Origin: Stutzerimonas nitrititolerans
Lineage (GTDB): Bacteria; Pseudomonadota; Gammaproteobacteria; Pseudomonadales; Pseudomonadaceae
Assembly (NCBI RefSeq): GCF_003696285.1
Contig: NZ_RFFL01000018.1
Span: forward strand, 1-64,000
Reading direction: 5' to 3'
Length of the DNA: 64,000 nucleotides
Part shown: positions 27,731 to 37,784 of the stretch, piece after piece
Numbering within the stretch: position 1 is the stretch's first letter
How the letters are laid out: each line of letters opens with the position of its first letter
Program-made: the position numbers and the translations under genes
Notes under the pieces: generated by a model
What the model saw: the letters and a program-made list of their open reading frames with translations, nothing else
Databases searched by the model: none
What the model was told of the DNA's origin: nothing

Positions 27731-28816
27731 GTGAGCAAACGCGCCTTTAACTTTTGCGCCGGCCCCGCCGCGCTTCCCGAAGCGGTGCTGCGCCGCGCCC
27801 AGGCCGAGCTTCTTGATTGGCAGGGCCGTGGCCTGTCGGTAATGGAAATGAGCCACCGCAGCGATGCCTACGTTGCGATCGCCGAGAAGGCCGAGCAGGA
27901 CCTGCGCGACCTGATGGCGATTCCCTCCGACTACAAGGTGCTGTTCCTGCAGGGCGGCGCGAGCCAGCAGTTCGCGGAAATCCCGTTGAACCTGCTGCCC
28001 GAGGGTGGCGTGGCGGACTATGTCGACACCGGCATCTGGTCGCGCAAGAGCATCGAGGAAGCGCGCCGCTTCGGTAACGTAAACCTGGCCGCCAGCGCCA
28101 AGCCTTACGACTACTTCGCAATTCCCGGGCAGAACGAATGGCAGCTGAGCGACAACGCCGCCTATCTGCATTACGCCAGCAACGAGACCATCGGCGGGCT
28201 GCAGTTCGACTGGGTGCCGGAGCTCGGCGATACGCCGCTGGTGGTGGACATGTCGTCCGACATACTGTCGCGTCCCGTCGACGTGTCGAAGTTCGGCCTG
28301 ATCTACGCCGGTGCGCAGAAGAACATCGGCCCCTCCGGCCTGGTGGTGGTGATCGTGCGTGAAGACCTGCTCGGCAAGGCGCGTTCCAGCTGCCCGACGA
28401 TGCTCGACTACAAGATCGCCGCCGACAACGGCTCGATGTACAACACGCCGGCGACCTTCTCCTGGTACCTGTCGGGCCTGGTCTTCGAGTGGCTCAAGGA
28501 GCAGGGCGGCGTCGAGGCGATGGAGCAGCGTAACCGGGCCAAGAAGGAGCTTCTCTACGGCTTCATCGACGCCAGCGACTTCTACACCAACCCGATCGCG
28601 GAGAACGCCCGGTCCTGGATGAACGTGCCGTTCCGTCTGGCGGACGAGCGCCTGGACAAGGCTTTCCTGGCCGGTGCCGATGCGCGCGGCCTGCTCAACC
28701 TCAAGGGGCATCGCTCGGTCGGTGGCATGCGCGCCTCCATCTACAACGCGGTGGGCCTGGATGCCGTCCAGGCGCTGGTCGCCTACATGGCCGAGTTCGA
28801 GAAGGAGCACGGCTGA
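27731..28816 (+). CDS. serC: Phosphoserine aminotransferase SerC
   Basis: A PLP enzyme making phosphoserine from 3-phosphohydroxypyruvate; it also serves the pyridoxal pathway in which pdxB acts. It has 361 residues starting at GTG (VSKRAFNFCAGPAALP), the exact family length. The ATG at 27716 would add five residues. The PLP lysine is in YAGAQKNIGPSG, and MSSDILSRPVD is the preceding family block. The stop overlaps the pheA start (TGATG), beginning the coupled run serC-pheA-hisC-tyrA/aroA-cmk. Confidence 0.96.
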   Translation: MSKRAFNFCAGPAALPEAVLRRAQAELLDWQGRGLSVMEMSHRSDAYVAIAEKAEQDLRDLMAIPSDYKVLFLQGGASQQFAEIPLNLLPEGGVADYVDTGIWSRKSIEEARRFGNVNLAASAKPYDYFAIPGQNEWQLSDNAAYLHYASNETIGGLQFDWVPELGDTPLVVDMSSDILSRPVDVSKFGLIYAGAQKNIGPSGLVVVIVREDLLGKARSSCPTMLDYKIAADNGSMYNTPATFSWYLSGLVFEWLKEQGGVEAMEQRNRAKKELLYGFIDASDFYTNPIAENARSWMNVPFRLADERLDKAFLAGADARGLLNLKGHRSVGGMRASIYNAVGLDAVQALVAYMAEFEKEHG

Positions 28817-29913
28817 TGAGCGAGGCTGACCAGCTCAAGGCCCTGCGCGTACGCATCGACAGTCTGGACGAGCGGATTCTCGACCTGATCAGCGAGCGTG
28901 CCCGTTGTGCCCAGGAAGTGGCGCGGGTCAAGACCGCGTCGCTGGCCGAAGGCGAGGAGGCGGTGTTCTACCGCCCCGAGCGTGAAGCCTGGGTGCTCAA
29001 GCACATCATGGAGCTGAACAAGGGGCCGCTGGACAACGAGGAAATGGCGCGCTTGTTCCGCGAAATCATGTCCTCCTGCCTGGCTCTGGAGCAGCCGCTG
29101 CGGGTCGCCTATCTCGGCCCGGAAGGCACCTTCTCGCAGGCAGCGGCGCTCAAGCATTTCGGTCATTCGGTGATCAGCAAGCCGATGGCGGCCATCGACG
29201 AGGTGTTCCGCGAGGTGGTCGCCGGTGCGGTGAACTTCGGCGTGGTGCCGGTGGAAAACTCCACCGAAGGCGCGGTCAACCACACGCTGGACAGCTTTCT
29301 CGAGCATGACATCGTCATCTGCGGCGAAGTCGAGCTGCGCATCCACCATCACCTGCTGGTGGGCGAGACGACCAAGACCGATCGCATCACGCGCATCTAT
29401 TCCCACGCCCAGTCGCTGGCCCAATGCCGCAAGTGGCTGGACGCGCACTACCCCAACGTCGAGCGCGTGGCGGTATCGAGCAACGCCGACGCCGCCAAGC
29501 GAGTGAAGAGCGAGTGGAATTCGGCGGCCATCGCCGGTGACATGGCGGCGCAGCTGTATGGGCTGAGCAAGCTGGCCGAGAAGATCGAAGACCGCCCGGA
29601 CAATTCCACGCGCTTTCTGATCATCGGCAGCCAGGAAGTGCCGCCGACCGGCGATGACAAGACCTCGATCATCGTTTCCATGCGCAACAAGCCGGGCGCG
29701 CTGCATGAGCTGCTGATGCCGTTCCACTCCAACGGCATCGACTTGACCCGGATCGAGACGCGGCCGTCGCGCAGTGGCAAGTGGACCTATGTGTTCTTCA
29801 TCGACTGCATGGGCCATCACCAGGACCCGCTGATCAAGGACGTGCTGGAGAAGATCGGCCACGAAGCCGTGGCGCTCAAGGTGCTGGGTTCGTACCCGAA
29901 AGCCGTGCTGTAA
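28816..29913 (+). CDS. pheA: PheA, bifunctional chorismate mutase / prephenate dehydratase
   Basis: Two steps toward phenylalanine. The 365-residue protein has an N-terminal AroQ chorismate mutase domain (about 1-90, LRVRIDSLDERILDLISERA). The prephenate dehydratase domain (about 95-275) has VAYLGPEGTFSQAAA and VPVENSTEGAVNHTLD. A C-terminal ACT domain (about 285-365) with the ETRPSRSGKW block normally gives feedback inhibition by phenylalanine. It overlaps serC by one base and is followed by a repeat-filled gap before hisC. Confidence 0.97.
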   Translation: MSEADQLKALRVRIDSLDERILDLISERARCAQEVARVKTASLAEGEEAVFYRPEREAWVLKHIMELNKGPLDNEEMARLFREIMSSCLALEQPLRVAYLGPEGTFSQAAALKHFGHSVISKPMAAIDEVFREVVAGAVNFGVVPVENSTEGAVNHTLDSFLEHDIVICGEVELRIHHHLLVGETTKTDRITRIYSHAQSLAQCRKWLDAHYPNVERVAVSSNADAAKRVKSEWNSAAIAGDMAAQLYGLSKLAEKIEDRPDNSTRFLIIGSQEVPPTGDDKTSIIVSMRNKPGALHELLMPFHSNGIDLTRIETRPSRSGKWTYVFFIDCMGHHQDPLIKDVLEKIGHEAVALKVLGSYPKAVL

Positions 29914-29923
29914 GTACGGCTTT

Positions 29924-30046
29924 GGCTGGAGGCTTGAGGCTGAAGGCTCGACGATAAGTATGGTGCGCTGTTGAAAGCAGGCGTGCCGATGAACATGAAG
30001 GTGGGCGAGGAGGCTGATCGTCCAGCCTCAAGCCTACAGCCTCAAG
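29924..30046. repeat. Inverted GGCTGGAGGCTTGAGGCT-type repeat between pheA and hisC
   Basis: The left unit (29924-29948) and the right unit (30024-30046) are near-complementary and can form a long hairpin with a 75-base loop. Related short units occur after cysB (about 5937) and aroC (45553-45614). It fills the only sizeable gap in the serC-cmk gene run. Confidence 0.7.
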
Positions 30047-30079
30047 CGCCGGCTCAGCCGGCTGTGAGTGGAGCTGAAC

Positions 30080-31189
30080 ATGAGTGCTGATTTCCTCACC
30101 CTGGCCGTACCAGGCGTACAGAAACTGTCCCCCTACGTCACCGGCAAGCCGATCGACGAGCTGGCGCGCGAGCTGGGCATCGAGCCGGCGCGGATCATCA
30201 AGCTGGCCAGCAACGAGAATCCGCTGGGCCCGAACCCCAGGGTGCTGGAGGCCATTCGCGGCGAGCTGTCCGAGTTGACCCGCTATCCCGACGGCAGCGG
30301 CTTCCGGCTGAAGGCCAAGCTGGCCGAGCGCTTCGGCCTGAAGTCCGAACAGATCACCCTGGGCAATGGCTCCAACGACATCATCGACCTGGTCGCCCGC
30401 TGCTGGCTGGCGCCGGGCCGTAACGCGGTATTCAGCGCACATGCCTTTGCGGCCTATCCGCTTTGCACTCAGGCCGCGGGTGCCGAAAGCCGCGTGGTGC
30501 CGGCCGTCGACTATGGTCACGACCTGGACGGCATGCTCGAGGCCATCGACGAGCAGACCGCTGTGGTCTTCATCGCCAACCCGAACAACCCCACGGGAAC
30601 CTGGCTCGGCGCTCAGGCACTGGAGAGCTTCCTCGACCGTGTCCCCGAGCGTGTGCTGGTGGTGCTGGACGAGGCCTATATCGAATTCACCGAAGGCGAC
30701 GAACTGCCCAACGGCCTGAACTACCTGGATCGCTATCCCAACCTGCTGGTTTCGCGCACGCTGTGCAAGGCCTACGGCCTGGCGGGGCTGCGGGTCGGTT
30801 ACTCCGCCTCGTCGCCGCAGATTGCCGATGTGCTCAACCGGGTGCGCCAACCGTTCAACGTCAACAGCCTCGCGCTGGTGGCGGCCTGCGCCGCGCTGGA
30901 TGACGAGCAGTATCTGGCTGAAGGGCGGCGGGTGAATCGCGCCGGTATGGCGCAGCTGGAGCAGGGGCTGGCCGAGCTGAGGCTGAAGTGGATTCCTTCG
31001 CGGGGCAATTTCCTGGCAGTCGATCTGGGGCGCGATGCGGCGCCTATCAATGCCGGACTGCTGCGCGAGGGCGTCATCGTCCGGCCGATTGCCGGCTACG
31101 GCATGCCGACCTTCCTGCGCGTGTCCATCGGCACCGAGCAGGAGAATGCCCGCTTCCTCGAGGCCTTGCGCGTAGTGCTCGATCAGTGA
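30080..31189 (+). CDS. hisC: Histidinol-phosphate aminotransferase (HisC2 type)
   Basis: The 369-residue PLP aminotransferase has ASNENPLGPNP near the N-terminus, VFIANPNNPTGTW, and the PLP lysine in SRTLCKAYGLAGLRVGY. Family members act on imidazole acetol phosphate and can also use aromatic keto acids. Its place among aromatic genes suggests it may transaminate phenylpyruvate or hydroxyphenylpyruvate here. The ATG at 30080 has GGAG at 6 bases; the GTG at 30068 would overlap that site. The stop overlaps the next gene's GTG start by 4 bp. Confidence 0.94.
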   Translation: MSADFLTLAVPGVQKLSPYVTGKPIDELARELGIEPARIIKLASNENPLGPNPRVLEAIRGELSELTRYPDGSGFRLKAKLAERFGLKSEQITLGNGSNDIIDLVARCWLAPGRNAVFSAHAFAAYPLCTQAAGAESRVVPAVDYGHDLDGMLEAIDEQTAVVFIANPNNPTGTWLGAQALESFLDRVPERVLVVLDEAYIEFTEGDELPNGLNYLDRYPNLLVSRTLCKAYGLAGLRVGYSASSPQIADVLNRVRQPFNVNSLALVAACAALDDEQYLAEGRRVNRAGMAQLEQGLAELRLKWIPSRGNFLAVDLGRDAAPINAGLLREGVIVRPIAGYGMPTFLRVSIGTEQENARFLEALRVVLDQ

Positions 31190-33429
31190 CCCACGACATC
31201 AGCTTGCAACAGCAGAAACCTATCATTGATCGCCTGGTGGTGATCGGGCTTGGCCTGATCGGCGGCTCGTTCGCCAAGGGCCTGCGCGAATCGGGATTGT
31301 GCCGAGAGGTCGTGGGTTTCGATCCGAATGCCGACAGTCGCGTGCTGGCCGTGGAGCTGGGGGTCGTGGATCGCTGCGTCGATACCCTGGAAGAAGCCTG
31401 TCGTGATGCCTGTGTGATCCAGCTGGCGGCACCGATCCTGGCGATGGAGACGCTGCTCGAACAGCTGTCGCGGCTGGAGCTGGGCGATGCGGTGCTGACC
31501 GACGTCGGCAGCGCCAAGGGCAATCTGGTGCGTTGTGCGACCCGTGCGTTCGGTGGCATGCCGGCGCGCTTCGTGCCCGGGCATCCCATCGCCGGCTCGG
31601 AGCGAAGCGGTATCACCGCCGCCGACGGCTCGCTCTTTCGTCGGCACAAGGTGATTCTGACGCCCGTGCACGGCACGGATTCGCAGGCGCTGGCACTGGT
31701 CGACCGGCTGTGGACGGCGCTGGGTGCGGATGTCGAGCATATGGACGTCGATCATCATGACGAGGTGCTGGCGGCGACCAGCCATCTGCCGCATCTGCTG
31801 GCCTTCGGCTTGGTGGATTCGCTGGCCAAACGGCATGAGAACCTGGAGATATTCCGCTACGCCGCTGGCGGCTTTCGCGACTTCACGCGGATAGCCGGCA
31901 GTGATCCGGTGATGTGGCACGACATCTTCCTGGCCAATCGTGATGCAGTGCTGGCTACCCTGGATGATTTTCGTACCGACCTCGATGCCTTGCGCGCCGC
32001 GGTCGATGAAGGAGACGGGCATAAACTGCTGGGCGTATTCACGCGCGCCAGGGCGGCCCGGGAACATTTCAGCAAAATACTGGCTCGCAGAGCCTATGTG
32101 GACGTTATGCATTCCAATGACCTGATCTTCCTCGCCAACCCTGGCGGCAGCCTGACTGGCCAGTTGCGTGTGCCAGGCGACAAATCCATTTCCCACCGCT
32201 CGATCATGCTCGGCTCGCTGGCCGAGGGCACCACTGAAGTCGAGGGTTTCCTCGAGGGCGAAGATGCGCTGGCCACCATCCAGGCCTTCCGCGACATGGG
32301 CGTGGTCATCGAGGGACCGCACCAGGGCCGCGTGACCGTGCATGGTGTCGGCTTGCACGGCCTGCAGGCCCCGCCCGGGCCGATCTACCTGGGCAACTCC
32401 GGCACTTCCATGCGTCTGCTGGCCGGCCTGCTCGCGGCGCAGCCGTTCGATACCACCCTGAGTGGCGACGCCTCGCTCACCAAGCGGCCGATGAATCGCG
32501 TCGCCAAGCCACTGCGCGAGATGGGCGCAGTGATCGAAACCGCTGCCGAGGGCCGTCCGCCGCTGACCATTCGCGGCGGGCAGAAGCTGTCCGGCATGCA
32601 TTACGACATGCCGATGGCCAGCGCCCAGGTCAAGTCATGCCTGTTGCTGGCGGGGCTTTATGCGGCCGGCCAGACTTCCGTGACCGAGCCGGCGCCCACG
32701 CGTGATCATACCGAGCGGATGCTGCAGGGCTTCGGCTACCCGGTCCGGGTCGAAGGCAGCACGGCGACCGTCGAGCCGGGCTACAAGCTGAACGCCGCTC
32801 AGATCGAAGTGCCGGCGGACATTTCCTCAGCCGCCTTCTTCATGGTCGCCGCCAGCATCGCCGAAGGCTCGGACGTCACCCTGGAACACGTGGGCATCAA
32901 TCCGACGCGCACCGGCGTGATCGATATCCTCAAGCTGATGGGTGCCGATATCGAGCTGTCCAACCAGCGCGAGGTGGGCGGTGAGCCGGTCGCCGACATT
33001 CGTGTGCGGGCTGCGCAGCTCAAGGGCATCGAGATTCCCGAGGCGCTGGTGCCGCTGGCCATCGATGAATTCCCGGTGCTGTTCGTGGCGGCGGCTTGCG
33101 CACAGGGGCGTACCGTCCTGCGTGGCGCCGAGGAACTGCGGGTCAAGGAATCGGATCGTATCCAGGTGATGGCCGATGGGCTGCAGACCCTGGGCGTCAA
33201 GGCTGAGCCGACGCCCGACGGCATCGTCATCGAGGGCGGCCCCATGGGGGGTGGTGAAGTCTGGGCGCATGGCGATCATCGCATCGCCATGTCGTTCAGC
33301 GTGGCCGGGTTGCGCGCCAGTGCGCCGATCCGCATTCACGATTGCGCCAACGTCGCGACCTCGTTCCCCAACTTCCTGGCGTTGGCCGAGCGTGCAGGCA
33401 TGCGTGTTTCCGTGGAGGGCGCTTCATGA
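31186..33429 (+). CDS. tyrA-aroA: TyrA-AroA fusion: prephenate/cyclohexadienyl dehydrogenase and EPSP synthase
   Basis: One 747-residue frame joins two enzymes. Residues about 1-300 form the NAD(P)-dependent dehydrogenase with [15 protein letters not shown] and the [11 protein letters not shown] block. Residues about 310-747 form 5-enolpyruvylshikimate-3-phosphate synthase with [36 protein letters not shown] and GDHRIAMSF. This fusion is normal for Pseudomonas. The start is the GTG overlapping the hisC stop; an upstream extension would run through hisC in another frame. The stop overlaps cmk (ATGA). Confidence 0.96.
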   Translation: MTHDISLQQQKPIIDRLVVIGLGLIGGSFAKGLRESGLCREVVGFDPNADSRVLAVELGVVDRCVDTLEEACRDACVIQLAAPILAMETLLEQLSRLELGDAVLTDVGSAKGNLVRCATRAFGGMPARFVPGHPIAGSERSGITAADGSLFRRHKVILTPVHGTDSQALALVDRLWTALGADVEHMDVDHHDEVLAATSHLPHLLAFGLVDSLAKRHENLEIFRYAAGGFRDFTRIAGSDPVMWHDIFLANRDAVLATLDDFRTDLDALRAAVDEGDGHKLLGVFTRARAAREHFSKILARRAYVDVMHSNDLIFLANPGGSLTGQLRVPGDKSISHRSIMLGSLAEGTTEVEGFLEGEDALATIQAFRDMGVVIEGPHQGRVTVHGVGLHGLQAPPGPIYLGNSGTSMRLLAGLLAAQPFDTTLSGDASLTKRPMNRVAKPLREMGAVIETAAEGRPPLTIRGGQKLSGMHYDMPMASAQVKSCLLLAGLYAAGQTSVTEPAPTRDHTERMLQGFGYPVRVEGSTATVEPGYKLNAAQIEVPADISSAAFFMVAASIAEGSDVTLEHVGINPTRTGVIDILKLMGADIELSNQREVGGEPVADIRVRAAQLKGIEIPEALVPLAIDEFPVLFVAAACAQGRTVLRGAEELRVKESDRIQVMADGLQTLGVKAEPTPDGIVIEGGPMGGGEVWAHGDHRIAMSFSVAGLRASAPIRIHDCANVATSFPNFLALAERAGMRVSVEGAS

Positions 33430-34112
33430 TCAGCCAGATTCCGGTCGTTACCATCGATGGACCGAGTGGCTCCGGCAAGGGCACGGTCGCGGCATTGCTC
33501 GCGGCGAAGCTGGGCTGGAAGTTTCTCGATTCCGGGGCGCTGTACCGGTTGCTCGCCTTTGCTGCGCGCAACCATGGGGTCGATCTCACCAATGAGGAAG
33601 CCCTCAAGGTGCTGGCCGCTCACCTGGATGTGCAGTTCGATACCGCCGAGAGCGGTCAGGGCATGTGCATCGTGCTGGAAGGCGAGGACGTCACCGAGGC
33701 GATACGCAACGAGGTCGTCGGTGCCGGAGCCTCCCAGGTCGCAGCCTTGCCGGCGGTGCGCGAGGCCCTGCTGCAACGGCAGAAGGCCTTTCGTGAGGCG
33801 CCCGGGCTGGTAGCCGATGGTCGCGACATGGGTACGGTGGTTTTCCCCGATGCTACGCTGAAGATATTCCTCACCGCCAGCGCCGAAGAAAGGGCGCGCA
33901 GACGTTACCTGCAGTTGAAGGCCAAGGGTGATGATGTTAATCTCGCGAGTCTTCTCGATGAGATACGGGCGCGCGATGAGCGCGATACCCAACGCGCGGT
34001 GGCGCCGCTGAAGCCGGCAGACGATGCCATACAGCTGGATTCCACGGCGTTGTCCATCGAGCAGGTGCTAGGACAGATTCTGAGCGAGGTCGCCGAGCGC
34101 GATCTCGCCTGA
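33426..34112 (+). CDS. cmk: Cytidylate kinase
   Basis: It phosphorylates CMP and dCMP. The 228-residue protein begins [26 protein letters not shown], where GPSGSGKG is the P-loop. It has DSGALYR and [15 protein letters not shown] as CMP-binding and catalytic blocks and a lid with [10 protein letters not shown]. The ATG overlaps the tyrA-aroA stop by 4 bp. rpsA follows after 163 bp, the usual pairing. Confidence 0.97.
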   Translation: MISQIPVVTIDGPSGSGKGTVAALLAAKLGWKFLDSGALYRLLAFAARNHGVDLTNEEALKVLAAHLDVQFDTAESGQGMCIVLEGEDVTEAIRNEVVGAGASQVAALPAVREALLQRQKAFREAPGLVADGRDMGTVVFPDATLKIFLTASAEERARRRYLQLKAKGDDVNLASLLDEIRARDERDTQRAVAPLKPADDAIQLDSTALSIEQVLGQILSEVAERDLA

Positions 34113-34275
34113 TGAGCGGGCGTCGAGAGGCGCCCAGCAGCCCTCGAGGCTGCCAACAAGGAGGCATGTGGGAGACCAGATCCAGTCCCGCAGGCCTTTT
34201 TTTATATGAATGAACCCACGTTATCTGGGGCGTGGAGATAGGGCGGATCCTCGCCCGAAAACAGCAGGAATAAAC

Positions 34276-35961
34276 ATGAGCGAAAGCTTTGCAGAACTTT
34301 TTGAAGAAAGCCTGAAATCCCTCGACATGCAGCCGGGCGCCATCATCACCGGCATCGTGGTCGACATCGATGGTGACTGGGTCACCGTCCATGCCGGTCT
34401 GAAGTCCGAGGGCGTCATCCCGGTCGAGCAGTTCTACAACGAGCAGGGCGAGCTGACCATCAGCGTGGGTGACGAAGTTCACGTTGCGCTGGACGCGGTT
34501 GAAGATGGCTTCGGTGAGACCAAGCTGTCCCGCGAGAAAGCCAAGCGTGCCGAGTGCTGGATCGTTCTGGAAGCAGCTTTCGCCGCTGAGGAAGTGGTCA
34601 AGGGCGTTATCAACGGTAAGGTTAAGGGCGGCTTCACTGTCGACGTTAACGGCATCCGTGCGTTCCTGCCAGGTTCCCTGGTCGATGTCCGTCCGGTGCG
34701 TGATACCACTCACCTGGAAGGCAAGGAACTCGAGTTCAAGGTCATCAAGCTGGACCAGAAGCGCAACAACGTTGTCGTTTCCCGTCGTAGCGTCCTCGAA
34801 GCCGAGAACAGCGCCGAGCGCGAAGCGCTGCTGGAATCGCTGCAGGAAGGCCAGCAGGTCAAGGGTATCGTCAAGAACCTCACCGACTACGGCGCATTCG
34901 TCGACCTGGGCGGCGTGGACGGCCTGCTGCACATCACCGACATGGCCTGGAAGCGCATCAAGCATCCTTCCGAGATCGTCAACGTTGGCGACGAGATCGA
35001 CGTCAAGGTGCTGAAGTTCGACCGCGAGCGCAACCGCGTCTCCCTGGGTCTGAAGCAGCTGGGCGAAGACCCATGGGTTGCCATCAAGGCCCGTTACCCG
35101 GAAAACACCCGCGTCATGGCCCGCGTCACCAACCTCACCGACTACGGCTGCTTCGCCGAGCTGGAAGAGGGTGTCGAAGGTCTGGTGCACGTTTCCGAAA
35201 TGGACTGGACCAACAAGAACATCCACCCGTCGAAGGTCGTACAGGTCGGCGACGAAGTGGAAGTCATGGTTCTGGACATCGACGAAGAGCGTCGTCGTAT
35301 CTCCCTGGGCATCAAGCAGTGCAAGTCCAACCCATGGGAAGACTTCTCTGGCCAGTTCAACAAGGGCGACCGCATCTCCGGCACCATCAAGTCGATTACC
35401 GATTTCGGTATCTTCATCGGTCTGGACGGCGGCATCGACGGTCTGGTTCACCTGTCCGACATCTCCTGGAACGAAGCTGGCGAAGAAGCCGTGCGTCGCT
35501 TCAAGAAGGGCGACGAGCTGGATACCGTCATCCTGTCGGTCGATCCGGAGCGTGAGCGCATCTCTCTGGGCATCAAGCAGCTGGAAGACGATCCGTTCTC
35601 CAACTACGCCGCCGTCAATGACAAGGGCAGCATCGTTCGCGGTACCGTGAAAGAAGTTGACGCCAAAGGCGCCATCATCGATCTGGGCAACGATATCGAA
35701 GCCACGCTGAAAGCGTCCGAAATCAGCCGTGATCGCGTCGAAGACGCGCGCAACGTGCTGAAGGAAGGCGACGAAGTCGAAGCCAAGATCATCAGCATCG
35801 ACCGCAAGAGCCGCGTCATCAGCCTGTCCATCAAGTCGAAAGACGTCGAGGACGAAAAAGACGCAATCAAGGAACTGCGCTCCAAGCAGGACGTAGAGCC
35901 TTCCGCCGGCCCGACCACCATTGGTGATCTGATCCGCGCGCAGATGGAAAACCAGAACTGA
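34276..35961 (+). CDS. rpsA: 30S ribosomal protein S1
   Basis: The 561-residue protein contains six S1 RNA-binding repeats, with repeated signatures such as [29 protein letters not shown] and the SLGLKQ/SLGIKQ repeat ends. The start is [13 protein letters not shown]; a frame from 34210 is unsupported. Codon use is strongly biased, as expected for a highly expressed gene. The 163-bp leader contains short dyads (for example GCAGCC/GGCTGC near 34137-34153) and a T-rich stretch, and presumably holds an rpsA promoter. It ends in a strong terminator. The usual downstream neighbour ihfB is absent. Confidence 0.98.
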   Translation: MSESFAELFEESLKSLDMQPGAIITGIVVDIDGDWVTVHAGLKSEGVIPVEQFYNEQGELTISVGDEVHVALDAVEDGFGETKLSREKAKRAECWIVLEAAFAAEEVVKGVINGKVKGGFTVDVNGIRAFLPGSLVDVRPVRDTTHLEGKELEFKVIKLDQKRNNVVVSRRSVLEAENSAEREALLESLQEGQQVKGIVKNLTDYGAFVDLGGVDGLLHITDMAWKRIKHPSEIVNVGDEIDVKVLKFDRERNRVSLGLKQLGEDPWVAIKARYPENTRVMARVTNLTDYGCFAELEEGVEGLVHVSEMDWTNKNIHPSKVVQVGDEVEVMVLDIDEERRRISLGIKQCKSNPWEDFSGQFNKGDRISGTIKSITDFGIFIGLDGGIDGLVHLSDISWNEAGEEAVRRFKKGDELDTVILSVDPERERISLGIKQLEDDPFSNYAAVNDKGSIVRGTVKEVDAKGAIIDLGNDIEATLKASEISRDRVEDARNVLKEGDEVEAKIISIDRKSRVISLSIKSKDVEDEKDAIKELRSKQDVEPSAGPTTIGDLIRAQMENQN

Positions 35962-35977
35962 GTTCGGTGATCCACTG

Positions 35978-36006
35978 AAAAAGGGCGACTTCGGTCGCCC
36001 TTTTTT
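35978..36006 (+). terminator. Intrinsic terminator after rpsA
   Basis: Perfect arms 35978-35989 and 35994-36005 around the very stable TTCG loop, with a closing run of six T. Confidence 0.95.
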
Positions 36007-36042
36007 GTGCCTGGGATTTCTTGCAGGCGCAGTGGCCTGGCT

Positions 36043-36096
36043 TAGGGTCTGTTCCCGTTTCGTACGCGGAGTGCGACGAAACGGGAGCAGACCCTA
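36043..36096 (-). repeat. Stop-codon repeat, copy 2 (at the MarR gene stop)
   Basis: Arms 36043-36063 and 36076-36096 pair over 21 bp with one mismatch. Read on the minus strand it starts TAGGGTCTGCTCCCGTTTCG, and that TAG is the stop of the MarR-type gene. It lies 37 bp past the rpsA terminator, where ihfB would normally begin. Confidence 0.9.
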
Positions 36097-36537
36097 GTTG
36101 CGGTGGGCGAGGTTGGTCAGGGCCTGATTGACCGCCAGCCAGCCGCTGACGGCTTCTTCGCCCGCCTCGTTGAATGCCTTCTCGATAAGGCGTATCTGTT
36201 CCCGGCGCAGCGCCTGTTCAAGTTTTGCGCCTTCCCTGGTGAAGCGCAGCATGCGTTTGCGCTTGTCGTCCTCGGCAGTGAGGCTCTCCACCAGATGCAT
36301 CTCGATGAGTTGGCGCAGCGGGGTGTTCAGCGCCTGTTTGCTGACCCCCAGGTAGCCAAGCAACTGCTTGACGCTCAGGTCGGGATAGCTGGCGATGAAG
36401 AACAGGATGCGGTGGTGTACGCGGGACAGACCACGGCGCGCGAGCATTTCGTCTGGCTTGGCGGTGAACGCCTGGTAGCCGAGAAAGAAACGCTCCATGA
36501 TCAGACGCTGATCGCTGCTTTTTTTTAGGTCAGGCAT
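36094..36537 (-). CDS. MarR-family transcriptional regulator
   Basis: The 147-residue protein has the MarR winged helix-turn-helix: LSVKQLLGYLGVSKQALNTPLRQLIEMHLV as the helix-turn-helix and AEDDKRKRMLRFTREG as the wing. The helical ends form the dimer. It diverges from an aminotransferase gene across 80 bp holding a symmetrical site, so it probably represses that gene and itself. The ligand is unknown. Its TAG stop is part of a repeat. Confidence 0.9.
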   Translation of the reverse strand: MPDLKKSSDQRLIMERFFLGYQAFTAKPDEMLARRGLSRVHHRILFFIASYPDLSVKQLLGYLGVSKQALNTPLRQLIEMHLVESLTAEDDKRKRMLRFTREGAKLEQALRREQIRLIEKAFNEAGEEAVSGWLAVNQALTNLAHRN

Positions 36538-36570
36538 ATTGACGTATTTGTTGGAGTGAGCGTAATTTCG

Positions 36571-36585
36571 GTCAAGTAGTTTGAC
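36571..36585. promoter_or_regulatory. Palindromic operator candidate between the MarR gene and the aminotransferase gene
   Basis: GTCAA-GTAGT-TTGAC is a perfect dyad in the 80-bp divergent gap, 33 bp ahead of the aminotransferase ATG. MarR proteins bind dyads of this size. Confidence 0.55.
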
Positions 36586-36617
36586 TTATTTCTCTCGCCT
36601 TCGCATCCGGTACTCCA

Positions 36618-37784
36618 ATGGCCTTCTCCGAACGCATCGACCGCCTGAAAAGCTCGCTCATTCGTGAAATTCTCGCTGCGGCGCAGCGCCCCGAGGTGAT
36701 GTCATTTGCCGGCGGCTTGCCGGCTGCGGCGATGCTGCCCCATGCCGAGTGGGCGGATATGCCGGTGGACATGGGGCAATACGGGATGAGCGAGGGCGAG
36801 CCGGCACTGCGCGAAGCCATCGCCGCCGAGGCACGCGAGCGAGGCGTACCCTGCAGTGCGGAGCAGGTACTGATCGTCAGCGGCTCGCAGCAGACGCTCG
36901 ATCTGGCGGCCAAGCTGTTCATCGATCCGGGTACCGAAGTGCTGCTCGAGGCACCGACCTACCTGGCGGCGTTGCAGGCGTTCCAGCTGTTTGGTGCCGA
37001 TTGCCTGGCTGTGCCGCAAGAGGACGATGGTCCGCAGTTGCAAGCCTTGCGCGAGCGACTGGCGCATCACAGGCCGGCCTTCGCCTATCTGATCCCGACG
37101 TTTCAGAATCCGTCCGGGGTGCGTTACAGCGAAGAGAAGCGCGATGCCGTGGCGGCCCTGCTCGACGAGTTCGACGTAACCCTGATCGAGGACGAGCCCT
37201 ACCGCGAGCTGGTTTTCGATGATGAACTCGCACGGCCTATTGCAGGCCGCTCGCGAAGCGCCAGCTGGATCTATACCGGCACGGTGTCCAAGACGCTGAT
37301 GCCGGGGCTACGCGTCGGTTACCTGATCGCAACGCCCGACCTGTTTCCCTATCTGCTGCGCCTGAAACAGTCGGCAGATCTGCATACCAACCGTGTTGGC
37401 CAGTGGCAGGCCCTGCAGTGGCTGGGCAGTGAGCGTTACCGCGAGCACCTGGCTGAACTGCGCAGCTTCTACCGGCTACGTCGTGATGCCATGCAGGCAG
37501 CGCTGAGCGAGCATTTCGCCGACCTTGCCCAGTGGCAGCTTCCCCAGGGTGGCTTGTTCTTCTGGTTGAAATTGAATCAGCCGGTGGATACGCGCACGCT
37601 GCTCGAACCTGCGCTGGCAGAAGATGTGGTGTTCATGCCTGGCGAACCCTTTTTCATGAATCCTGACTGCAACCTCGGCTATTTGCGGCTTAACTTCAGC
37701 CACGTGGCACCGGAGCGGCTGGCTGAAGGGATACGCCGCCTGGCAGCTGTGGTTCGTCAGGCAACTACCGCCGAAGCGGCCTAG
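36618..37784 (+). CDS. PLP-dependent aminotransferase (2-aminoadipate/MocR-like class I fold)
   Basis: The 388-residue enzyme has SFAGGLPAAAMLP near the N-terminus, ending the substrate arm, then YGMSEGEPALREAIA and PTFQNPSGVRYSEEKR. The PLP lysine is in YTGTVSKTLMPGLRVGY. It resembles aminotransferases that act on aminoadipate, aromatic or branched-chain amino acids; the substrate cannot be set. It has no DNA-binding domain, so it is not a MocR regulator itself. The divergent MarR gene is its likely repressor. Its stop TAG begins the 266-bp repeat. Confidence 0.88.
   Translation: MAFSERIDRLKSSLIREILAAAQRPEVMSFAGGLPAAAMLPHAEWADMPVDMGQYGMSEGEPALREAIAAEARERGVPCSAEQVLIVSGSQQTLDLAAKLFIDPGTEVLLEAPTYLAALQAFQLFGADCLAVPQEDDGPQLQALRERLAHHRPAFAYLIPTFQNPSGVRYSEEKRDAVAALLDEFDVTLIEDEPYRELVFDDELARPIAGRSRSASWIYTGTVSKTLMPGLRVGYLIATPDLFPYLLRLKQSADLHTNRVGQWQALQWLGSERYREHLAELRSFYRLRRDAMQAALSEHFADLAQWQLPQGGLFFWLKLNQPVDTRTLLEPALAEDVVFMPGEPFFMNPDCNLGYLRLNFSHVAPERLAEGIRRLAAVVRQATTAEAA

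Noticed and set aside
36618..37784. MocR-type regulator
   Set aside because: The aminotransferase fold is present but there is no N-terminal DNA-binding domain in the frame.
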